From Diplolepis rosae (lineage: Eukaryota; Arthropoda; Insecta; Hymenoptera; Diplolepididae), in contig JAPYXD010000308.1 of NCBI GenBank assembly GCA_030998225.1, positions 2,924,001 to 2,988,000 on the forward strand: 64,000 nucleotides of DNA, written 5' to 3'. Position 1 is the stretch's first letter; each line of letters starts with the position of its first letter. The notes beneath the pieces are model-generated. The model was given only the letters and a program-made list of their open reading frames with translations. It did not search any database and was not told the origin of the DNA. Of this stretch, positions 11,256-21,405 are shown in pieces. The translations under genes were made by a program, and so were the position numbers.

Positions 11256-13512
11256 ATTGGACGAGTTTGTCCATAAATGGTTTCCCCGTGTCAAACTTTG
11301 CTAATTTTCGTTTCACTCCGCAAAGTCAAATTTTAATTTATATATTTTTTAATGTAGCACAATGTCACTGCATTCAAAAACGGAAGTCTCTTTTCGTGCG
11401 ACGTTTTTACTTTTCGAGATAATTGTACGAGTTTGTTAACAAAAGGCTTCCCCGTGTCAAAATTTGCTAATTTTCGTTTCACTACGCAAAGACAAATTTT
11501 AATTTATATTTTTTTTAATGTAGTACAATGTGACTGCAATCAAATACAAAACTCTGTTTTTACGGCAGTTTTTCAGTTTTCGAGATAATTCGACGAGTTT
11601 GTTCATAAATGGCTTCCCCGATTCAAAATTTTTGCTAATTTTGGTTTTGCTCCTCAAACTAACATTTTATTTAATATTTTTTTTAATGTAGCACAATTTG
11701 ACTGCAATCAAATACAGAAGTCACTTTTTACGTCACCTTTTTTAGCTTTCGAGATAATTGGACGAGTTTGTCAACAAATGGGTTCCCAATGTTAAACTTT
11801 GCTAATTTTCGTTTCACTACGCAAAAGTCAAATTTTAATTCATATGTTTTTTGATGTAGTACAATGTGACTGCACTCAAATACAGAAGTCTCTTTTAACG
11901 TCACATTTTTAGTTTTCGAGATAATTGGACGTGTTTGTCCAATAATGGCTTCCCCGTGTCAAACTTTGCTAATTTTCGTTTCACTCCGCAAAGTCAAATT
12001 TTAATTTATATATTTTTTAATGTAGCACAATGTCACTGCATTCAAAAACGGAAGTCTCTTTTCGTGCGACGTTTTTACTTCTCGAGATAATTGAACGTGT
12101 TTGTCAAATAATGGCTTCCCCGTGTCAAACTTTGCTCATTTTGATTTTGCTCCGCGAACTAAAATTTTAATTTACATTTTCTTTAATGTAGCACAATTTG
12201 ACTGCAATCAAATACAGAAGTCTCTTTTTACGTCACCTTTTTTAGTTTTCGAGAAAATTGGACGAGTTTGTTAACAAATGGGTTCCCTGTGTTAAACTTT
12301 GCTAATTTTCGTTTCACTACGCAAAGACAAATTTTAATTTATATTTTTTTTAATGTAGTACAATGTGACTGCAATCAAATACAAAACTCTGTTTTTACGG
12401 CAGTTTTTCAGTTTTCGAGATAATTGCACGAGTTTGTTAACAATAGGCTTCCCCGTATGAAAATTTGCTAATTTTGGTTTCGCTCCGCAAATGCAAACTT
12501 TAATTTATATTTTTTTAAATGTAGCACAATGTGACTGTAAGCAAATATAAAAATCTGTTTTAACGTCACGTTTTTAGTTTTCGAGATAATTGTACGAGTT
12601 TGTCCATAAATAGCTTCCCCGTGTCAAACTTTGCTAATTTTCGTTTCACTTCGCAAAGTCAAATTTTAATTTATATTTTTTTTAATGTAGTACAATGTCA
12701 CGGCATTCTAAAAAATAAGTCTCTTTTCATGCCACGTTAATACTTTTCGAGATAATTGGACGATTTTGTCAACAAATGGGTTCCCAATGTTAAACTTTGC
12801 TAATTTTCGTTTCACTACGCAAAAGTCAAATCTTAATTCATATCTTTTTTGATGTATTACAATATGAATGCAATCAAATACATTAGTCACTTTTTACGTC
12901 ACCTTTTTTAGCTTTCGAGATAATTGGACGAGTTTGTCAACAAATGGGTTCCCAATGTTAAACTTTGCTAATTTTCCTTTCACTACGCAAAGTCAAATTT
13001 TAATTTATATTTTTTTTAAAGTAGTACAATGTGACTGCAATCAAATACAGAAGTCTCTTTTTACGTCATTTTTTAGTTTTTGAGATAATTGGACGAGTTT
13101 GTTAACAAAAGGGTTCCCAGTGATAAACTTCACTAATTTTCGTATCAGTACGCAAAGTCAAATTTTAATTCATATTTTTTTAAATGTAGTACAATGTGAC
13201 TGCATTCAAATACAGAAGTCTCTTTTAACGTCACGTTTTTAGTTTTTGAGATAATTGGACGAGTTTGTCAACACATGGGTTCACAGTGTTAAACTTTGCT
13301 AATTTTCGTTTCACTACGCAAAGACAAATTTTAATTTATATTTTTTTAATGTAGTACAATGTGACTGCAATCAAATACAAAACTCTGTTTTTACGGCAGT
13401 TTTTCAGTTTTCGAGATAATTGGACGAGTTTGTTAACAATAGGCTTCCCCGTATGAAAATTTGCTAATTTTCGTTTCACTACGCAAAGACAAATTTTAAT
13501 TTATATTTTTTT

Positions 13513-13525
13513 AAAAAGGAAGCAC
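13513..13525 (+). repeat. Rare variant aaaaaggaagcac in a monomer body
   Basis: Here the usual aaatgtagcac is replaced by aaaaaggaagcac. The same replacement is at 23827-23839 and 49962-49974 and I saw it nowhere else. It is a useful tag for shared descent of these three monomers, which lie in different HOR blocks. Confidence 0.85.
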
Positions 13526-13752
13526 AATGTGACTGTAAGCAAATATAAAAATCTGTTTTAACGTCACGTTTTCAGTTTTCGAGATAATTGGACGAGTTTG
13601 TCCATAAATAGCTTCCCCGTGTCAAACTTTGCTAATTTTCGTTTCACTCCGCAAAGTCAAATTTTAATTTATATATTTTTTAATGTAGCACAATGTCACT
13701 GCATTCAAAAACGGAAGTCTCTTTTCATGCCACGTTTTTACTTTTCGAGATA

Positions 13753-13918
13753 ATTGGACGAGTTTGTCAACAAATGGCTTCCCCGTTTCAAACTTTGCTA
13801 ATTTTTGTTTCACTCCGCAAATTCAAATTTTAATTTATATATTTTTTAATGTATCACAATGTCACGGCATTCAAAAAAATAAGTCTCTTTTCATGCCACG
13901 TTTTTACTTTTCGTGATA
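13753..13918 (+). repeat. Typical M-family monomer (166 bp)
   Basis: M has the G head (caacaaatggcttccccgtt) but a C-like body without poly-T. It carries two diagnostic variants: cactccgcaaattcaaattt in the body and tgtatcacaatgtcacggca in the tail. M lies between C and F at 5.77, 13.75, 43.4, 47.4 and 54.9 kb, which marks the C-M-F-E cassette. Confidence 0.84.
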
Positions 13919-14915
13919 ATTGGACGAGTTTGTTAACAAATGGGTTCCCAGTGTTAAACTTTGCTAATTTTCTTTTCACTACGCAAAGTCAAATTTCAAT
14001 TTATATTTTTTTTAAAGTAGTACAATGTGACTGAAATCAAATACAGGAGTCTCTTTTTACGTCACGTTTTTAGTTTTTGAGATAATTGGACGAGTTTGTT
14101 AACAAAAGGGTTCCCAGTGATAAACTTCACTAATTTTCGTATCAGTACGCAAAGTCAAATTTTAATTCATATTTTTTTAAATGTAGTACAATGTGACTGC
14201 ATTCAAATACAGAAGTCTCTTTTCACGTCGCGTTTTTAGTTTTTGAGATAATTGGACGAGTTTGTCAACACATGGGTTCACAGTGTTAAACTTTGCTAAT
14301 TTTCGTTTCACTACGCAAAGTCAAATTTTAATTTATATTTTTTTTAAAGTAGTACAATGTGACTGCAATCAAATACAGAAGTCTCTTTTCACGTCACGTT
14401 TTTAGTTTTTGAGATAATTGGACGAGTTTGTTAACAAATGGTTCCCAGTGTTAAACTTTGCTAATTTTCGTTTCACTACGCAAAGTCAAATTTTAATTTA
14501 TATTTTTTTTAATGTAGTACAATGTGACTGCAATCAAATACAGAAGTCTCTTTTTACGTCACGTTTTTACTTTTCGAGATAATTGGACGAGTTTGTTAAC
14601 AAATGGGTTCCCAGTGTTAAACTTTGCTAATTTTCGTTTCACTACGCAAAGTCAAAATTTAATTCATATGTTTTTTGATGTAGTACAATATGACTGCAAT
14701 CAAATACATTAGTCACTTTTTACGTCACCTTTTTTAGCTTTCGAGATAATTGGACGAGTTTGTCAACAAATGGGTTCCCAATGTTAAACTTTGCTAATTT
14801 TCGTTTCACTACGCAAAAGTCAAATTTTAATTCATATGTTTTTTGATGTAGTACAATGTGACTGCATTCAAATACAGAAGTCTCTTTTAACGTCACATTT
14901 TTAGTTTTCGAGATA

Positions 14916-15081
14916 ATTGGACGAGTTTGTCCATAAATAGCTTCCCCGTGTCAAACTTTGCTAATTTTCGTTTCACTCCGCAAAGTCAAATTTTAATTTA
15001 TATATTTTTTAATGTAGCACAATGTCACTGCATTCAAAAACGGAAGTCTCTTTTTGTGCCACGTTTTTACTTTTCGCGATA
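14916..15081 (+). repeat. Typical C-family monomer (166 bp)
   Basis: The head is ccataaatagcttccccgtg, the body cgtttcactccgcaaagtca, then tttatatattttttaatg, and the tail cactgcattcaaaaacggaa. It contains the full 7 bp inverted repeat (actttgc and gcaaagt). C is usually followed by B. Confidence 0.88.
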
Positions 15082-15414
15082 ATTGGACGTGTTTGTCAAA
15101 TAATGGCTTCCCCGTGTCAAACTTTGCTAATTTTGATTTTGCTCCGCGAACTAAAATTTTAATTTACATTTTCTTTAATGTAGCACAATTTGACTGCCAT
15201 CAAATACAGAAGTCACTTTTTACGTCACCTTTTTTAGCTTTCGAGATAATTGGACGAGTTTGTCAACAAATGGGTTCCCAATGTTAAACTTTGCTAATTT
15301 TCGTTTCACTGCGCAAAGTCAAATTTTAATTCATATGTTTTTTGATGTAGTACAATGTGACTGCATTCAAATACAGAAGTCTCTTTTAACGTGACATTTT
15401 TAGTTTTCGAGATA

Positions 15415-15580
15415 ATTAGAACTGAATGTCCATAAATAGCTTCCCAGTGTCAAACTTTGATAATTTTAGTTTGACGCCGCAATGACAAATATTAATTTAT
15501 TAATTTTTTAATGTAGCACAATGTCACTGCATTCAAAAACGGAAGTCTCTTTTTGTGCCACTTTTTTACTTTTAGCGATA
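15415..15580 (+). repeat. Hypervariable C monomer: 14 substitutions clustered in 74 bp
   Basis: Compared with its collinear partner in copy A (from 7437), this monomer has 14 substitutions between 15418 and 15491 and no indel. The neighbouring monomers on both sides are near-identical between the copies. The changes include gacgagttt to gaactgaat, cccc to ccca, gctaattttc to gataatttta, and cactcc to gacgcc. The 3' half of the monomer again matches copy A, including its rare attaatttttt body. Confidence 0.88.
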
Positions 15581-18233
15581 ATTGGACGTGTTTGTCAAAT
15601 AATGGCTTCCCCGTGTCAAACTTTGCTAATTTTGATTTTGCTCCGCGAACTAAAATTTTAATTTACATTTTCTTTAATGTAGCACAATTTGACTGCAATC
15701 AAATACAGAAGTCACTTTTTACGTCACCTTTTTTAGCTTTCGAGATAATTGGACGAGTTTGTCAACAAATGGGTTCCCAATGTTAAACTTTGCTAATTTT
15801 CGTTTCACTTCGCAAAGTCAAATTTTAATTCATATGTTTTTTGATGTAGTACAATGTGACTGCATTCAAATACAGAAGTCTCTTTTAACGTCACATTTTT
15901 AGTTTTCGAGATAATTGGACGAGTTTGTCAACAAATGGCTTCCCCGTTTCAAACTTTGCTAATTTGGTTTCACACCACAGACTCAAATTAGATTTTTTTT
16001 TTTTATGTAGCACAATATGACTGCAATCAAATACAAAACTCTGTTTTTACGTCACGTTTTCAGTTTTCGAGATAATTGGACGAGTTTGTCCATAAATTGC
16101 TTCCCCGTGTGAAACTTTGCTAATTTTGGTTTCACACCGCTAAGTCAAATTTTAATTTATATATTTATTTTGATGTAGCACAATGTCACTGCATTCAAAA
16201 ACGGAAGTCTCTTTTTGTGCCACGTTTTTACTTTTCGCGATAATTGGACGTGTTTGTCAAATAATGGCTTCCCCGTGTCAAACTTTGCTAATTTTGATTT
16301 TGCTCCGCGAACTAAAATTTTAATTTACATTTTCTTTAATGTAGCACAATTTGACTGCAATCAAATACAGAAGTCACTTTTTACGTCACCTTTTTTAGCT
16401 TTCGAGATAATTGGACGAGTTTGTCAACAAATGGGTTCCCAATGTTAAACTTTGCTAATTTTCGTTTCACTACGCAAAAGTCAAATTTTAATTCATATGT
16501 TTTTTGATGTAGTACAATGTGACTGCATTCAAATACAGAAGTCTCTTTTAACGTCACATTTTTAGTTTTCGAGATAATTGGACGAGTTTGTCAACAAATG
16601 GCTTCCCCGTTTCAAACTTTGCTAATTTGGTTTCACACCACAGACTCAAATTAGATTTTTTTTTTTTTATGTAGCACAATATGACTGCAATCAAATACAA
16701 AACTCTGTTTTTACGTCACGTTTTCAGTTTTCGAGATAATTGGACGAGTTTGTCCATAAATTGCTTCCCCGTGTGAAACTTTGCTAATTTTGGTTTCACA
16801 CCGCTAAGTCAAATTTTGATTTATATATTTTCTTAATGTGGCACAGTGTTACTGCAATAAAAAACCCAAGTCTCTTTTTAAGACACTTCTTTAGTTTCCG
16901 AGATAATTCGACGAGTTTGTCCATAAATGGCTTCCCAGTGTCAAACTTTACTAATTTTCGTTTCACTCCGCAAAGTCAAATTTTGATTTATATTTTTTTT
17001 AATGTAGCACAATGTCACGGCATTCAAAAAAATAAGTCTCTTTTCATGCCACGTATTTACTTTTCGAGATAATTGGACGAGTTTGTCGACAAATGGCTTC
17101 CCCGTGTGAAACTTTGCTAATTTTGGATTCACTCTGAAAACTCAAATTATAATTTATATATTTTATTAATGTAGCACAGTGTCACAGCAATAAACAACAA
17201 AACTCTCTTTTCATAACACATCTTCAGTTTTCGAGATAATTCGACGAGTTTGTTCATAAATGGCTTCCCCGTTTCAAAATTTTTGCTAATTTTTTTTTGC
17301 TCCGCAAACTAAAATTTTATTTAATATTTTTTTTTTATGTAGCACAATATGACTGCAATCAAATACATTAGTCACTTTTTACGTCACCTTTTTTAGCTTT
17401 CGAGATAATTGGACGAGTTTGTCAACAAATGGGTTCCCAATGTTAAACTTTGCTAATTTTCGTTTCACTCCGCAAAGTCAAATTTTGATTTATATTTTTT
17501 TTAATGTAGCACAATGTCACGGCATTCAAAAAAATAAGTCTCTTTTCATGCCACGTTTTTAATTTTCGAGATAATTGGACGAGTTTGTCGACAAATGGCT
17601 TCCCCGTGTGAAACTTTGCTAATTTTGGATTCACTCTGAAAACTCAAATTATAATTTATATATTTTATTAATGTAGCACAGTGTCACAGCAATAAACAAC
17701 AAAACTCTCTTTTCATGACACATATTCAGTTTTCGAGATAATTCGACTAGTTTGCTCATAAATGGCTTCCCCGTTTCAAAATTTTTGCTAATTTTTTTTT
17801 GCTCCGCAAACTAACATTTTATTTAATATTTTTTTTAATGTAGCACAATATGACTGCAATCAAATACAATAGTCACTTTTTACTTCACCTTTTTTAGTTT
17901 TCGAGATAATTGGACGAGTTTGTCAACAAATGGCTTCCCCGTTTCAAACTTTGCTAATTTGGTTTCACACCGCAAACTCAAATTAGATTTTTTTTTATGT
18001 AGAACAATATGACTGCAATCAAATACAAAACTTTGTTTTTAAGTCACGTTTTCAGTTTGCGAGATAATTCGACGAGTTTGTCCATAAATGGCTTCCCAGT
18101 GTTAAACTTTGCTAATTTTGGTTTCACTCTGCTAAGTCAAATTTTAATTTATATATTTTCTTAATGTGGCACAGAGTTACTGCAATAAAAAACCCAAGTC
18201 TCTTTTTAAGACACTTCTTTAGTTTCCGAGATA

Positions 18234-18404
18234 ATTCGACGAGTTTGTCCATAAATGGCTTCCCAGTGTTAAACTTTTTGCTAATTTTTCGTTTAGCTCC
18301 GCAAACTCAAATTTTAATTTATATATTTTTTTTAATACAGCACAGTGTGATTGCAACAAAAAACCAAAGTTTCTTTTTAAGCCACTTCTTTAGTTTTCAA
18401 GATA
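18234..18404 (+). repeat. L monomer of 171 bp with compensating insertions
   Basis: Relative to the equivalent L monomers at 10590 and 22067 (168 bp each) this one has +2 t (aactttttgct) and +1 t (aatttttcg). The net gain is 3 bp, so the open frame crossing it shifts for only a few codons and then recovers. Confidence 0.85.
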
Positions 18405-20739
18405 ATTCAGCGAGTTTGTCCATAAATAGCTTCCCAGTGTTAAACGTTGCTAATTTTCGTTTACCTCCGCAAACTCAAATTTTAATTTATATATTGTTTT
18501 TAATTCAGCACAGTGTGATTGCAATAGAAAACCAAAGTCTCTTTTTAAGCCACTTCTTTAGTTTTCGAGTTAATTCAGCGAGTTTGTGAACAAATGGCTT
18601 CCCAGTGTTAAACTTTGCTAATTTTCGTTTAGCTCCGCAAACGCAAATTTTAATTTATATTTTTTTTAATGTAGCACAATGTGTCTGCGATCAAAAACCG
18701 AAGTCACTTTTTATACCTCTTTTTTAGTGTTCGAGAAAATTGGACGAGTTTGTCCATAAATGGTTTTCCCGTGTCAAACTTTTTGCTAATTTTGGATTCA
18801 CACCGCAAAAAAAACTGAAATTTATATATTTTTTAATGTAGCACAATGTGTCTGCGATCAAAAACCGAAGTCACTTTTTATACCTCTTTTTTAGTGTTCG
18901 AGAAAATTGGACGAGTTTGTCCATAAATGGTTTTCCCGTGTCAAACTTTGCTAATTTTCGTTTCACTCCGCAAAGTCAAATTTTAATTTATATATTTTTT
19001 AATGTAGCACAATGTCACTGCATTCAAAAACGGAAGTCTCTTTTCGTGCGACGTTTTTACTTTTCGAGATAATTGAACGTGTTTGTCAAATAATGGCTTC
19101 CCCGTGTCAAACTTTGCTAATTTTCGTTTCACTACGCAAAGACAAATTTTAATTTATATTTTTTTTAATGTAGTACAATGTGACTGCAATCAAATACAAA
19201 ACTCTGTTTTTACGGCAGTTTTTCAGTTTTCGAGATAATTCGACGAGTTTGTTCATAAATGGCTTCCCCGATTCAAAATTTTTGCTAATTTTGGTTTTGC
19301 TCCGCAAACTAACATTTTATTTAATATTTTTTTTAATGTAGCACAATATGACTGCAATCAAATACAGAAGTCACTTTTTACGTCACCTTTTTTAGCTTTC
19401 GAGATAATTGGACGAGTTTGTCAACAAATGGGTTCCCAATGTTAAACTTTGCTAATTTTCGTTTCACTACGCAAAAGTCAAATTTTAATTCATATGTTTT
19501 TTGATGTAGTACAATGTGACTGCATTCAAATACAGAAGTCTCTTTTAACGTCACATTTTTAGTATTCGAGATAATTGGACGAGTTTGTCCATAAATAGCT
19601 TCCCCGTGTCAAACTTTGCTAATTTTCGTTTCACTCCGCAAAGTCAAATTTTAATTTATATATTTTTTAATGTAGCACAATGTCACTGCATTCAAAAACG
19701 AAAGTCTCTTTTCGTGCGACGTTTTTACTTCTCGAGATAATTGAACGTGTTTGTCAAATAATGGCTTCCCCGTGTCAAACTTTGCTAATTTTGATTTTGC
19801 TCCGCGAACTAAAATTTTAATTTACATTTTCTTTAATGTAGCACAATTTGACTGCAATCAAATACAGAAGTCTCTTTTTACGTCACCTTTTTTAGTTTTC
19901 GAGAAAATTGGACGAGTTTGTTAACAAATGGGTTCCCTGTGTTAAACTTTGCTAATTTTCGTTTCACTACGCAAAGACAAATTTTAATTTATATTTTTTT
20001 TAATGTAGTACAATGTGACTGCAATCAAATACAAAACTCTGTTTTTACGGCAGTTTTTCAGTTTTCGAGATAATTGGACGAGTTTGTTAACAATAGGCTT
20101 CCCCGTATGAAAATTTGCTAATTTTGGTTTCGCTCCGCGAATGCAAACTTTAATTTATATTTTTTTAAATGTAGCACAATGTGACTGTAAGCAAATATAA
20201 AAATCTGTTTTAACGTCACGTTTTCAGTTTTCGAGATAATTGTACGAGTTTGTCCATAAATAGCTTCCCCGTGTCAAACTTTGCTAATTTTCGTTTCACT
20301 CCGCAAAGTCAAATTTTGATTTATATTTTTTTTAATGTAGCACAATGTCACGGCATTCTAAAAAATAAGTCTCTTTTCATGCCACGTTAATACTTTTCGA
20401 GATAATTGGACGATTTTGTCAACAAATGGGTTCCCAATGTTAAACTCTGCTAATTTTCGTTTCACTACGCAAAAGTCAAATTTTAATTCATATGTTTTTT
20501 GATGTAGTACAATATGACTGCAATCAAATACATTAGTCACTTTTTACGTCACCTTTTTTAGCTTTCGAGATAATTGGACGAGTTTGTCAACAAATGGGTT
20601 CCCAATGTTAAACTTTGCTAATTTTCGTTTCACTACGCAAAAGTCAAATTTTAATTCATATGTTTTTTGATGTAGTACAATGTGACTGCATTCAAATACA
20701 GAAGTCTCTTTTAACGTGACATTTTTAGTTTTCGAGATA

Positions 20740-20906
20740 ATTGTACGAGTTTGTCCATAAATAGCTTCCCCGTGTCAAACTTTGCTAATTTTGATTTTGC
20801 TCCGCGAACTAAAATTTTAATTTACATTTTCTTTAATGTAGCACAATTTGACTGCAATCAAATACAGAAGTCACTTTTTACGTCACCTTTTTTAGCTTTC
20901 GAGATA
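20740..20906 (+). repeat. Hybrid monomer: C head joined to B body (167 bp)
   Basis: The head is ccataaatagcttccccgtg, but after aactttgctaatttt it continues with the B body gattttgctccgcgaacta and the B tail. The same hybrid sits at 24568 and near 29228, so the exchange predates the later duplications. The switch lies in the shared core. Confidence 0.87.
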
Positions 20907-21010
20907 ATTGGACGAGTTCGTCAACAAATGGGTTCCCAATGTTAAACTTTGCTAATTTTCGTTTCACTACGCAAAAGTCAAATTTTAATTCATATGTTTT
21001 TTGATGTAGC

Positions 21011-21405
21011 ACAATTTGACTGCAATCAAATACAGAAGTCACTTTTTACGTCACCTTTTTTAGCTTTCGAGATAATTGGACGAGTTTGTCAACAAATGGG
21101 TTCCCTGTGTTAAACTTTGCTAATTTTCGTTTCACTACGCAAAGACAAATTTTAATTTATATTTTTTTAATGTAGTACAATGTGACTGCAATCAAATACA
21201 AAACTCTGTTTTTACGGCAGTTTTTCAGTTTTCGAGATAATTGTAAGAGTTTGTTAACAAATGGCTTCCCCGTATGAAAATTTGCTAATTTTGGTTTCGC
21301 TCCGCAAATTCAAACTTTAATTTATATTTTTTTAAATGTAGCACAATGTGACTGTAAGCAAATATAAAAATCTGTTTTAACGTCACGTTTTTAATTTTCG
21401 AGATA
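21011..21405 (+). repeat. Junction segment between two copies of the 21-monomer block
   Basis: It holds the end of an A monomer with a B-like tail, an A/F mix (caacaaatgggttccctgtg) and a K-like monomer (21240-21405). The last one starts as K (gactgtaagcaaatataaaa) and changes to the J-preceding tail (cgtttttaattttcgag) near 21385, which marks a duplication breakpoint. Confidence 0.75.

Larger units (their letters stand above)
5608..13586 (+). repeat. 48-monomer higher-order repeat, copy A (7,979 bp)
   Basis: The family order is C-M-F-E-F'-F-F-A, C-B-A-C-B-C-G-H, B-A-B-A-G-H, a C-like monomer, J-D-A-J-D-G-H, L-L-P-N-N, a K-like monomer, D-A, a C/B mix, B-F-K-C-A-A and finally E-F'-K. F' is the variant caacacatgggttcacagtg. 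The same order begins again at 13587 (copy B). The offset is 7,976-7,981 bp up to about 8.5 kb and 7,640-7,650 bp afterwards, the drop being two monomers. Collinearity ends near 12970/20620, inside an A monomer. Confidence 0.87.
13587..20739 (+). repeat. 48-monomer higher-order repeat, copy B (3' end replaced)
   Basis: The order is C-M-F-E-F'-F-F-A, C-B-A, a divergent C, B-A-G-H, B-A-G-H, L-J-D-A-J-D-G, L-L-L-P-N-N, a B-like monomer, D-A-C-B-F-K-C-A-A. It follows copy A monomer by monomer, apart from the missing B-A pair and several single-monomer replacements (for example A in place of C at 15745, and C in place of the C/B mix near 19573). It ends at 20740, where a C/B hybrid stands in place of the E-F'-K that ends copy A. 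Confidence 0.86.
17574..21010 (+). repeat. 21-monomer block, first copy (overlaps copy B)
   Basis: It runs from the J at 17574 (preceded by the rare cgtttttaattttcgag) to the A at 20907. The order is J-D-G-L-L-L-P-N-N, B-like, D-A-C-B-F-K-C-A-A, C/B hybrid and A. The same order starts at 21406. The offset is 3,832 bp at the left and 3,828 bp at the right. Confidence 0.85.
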
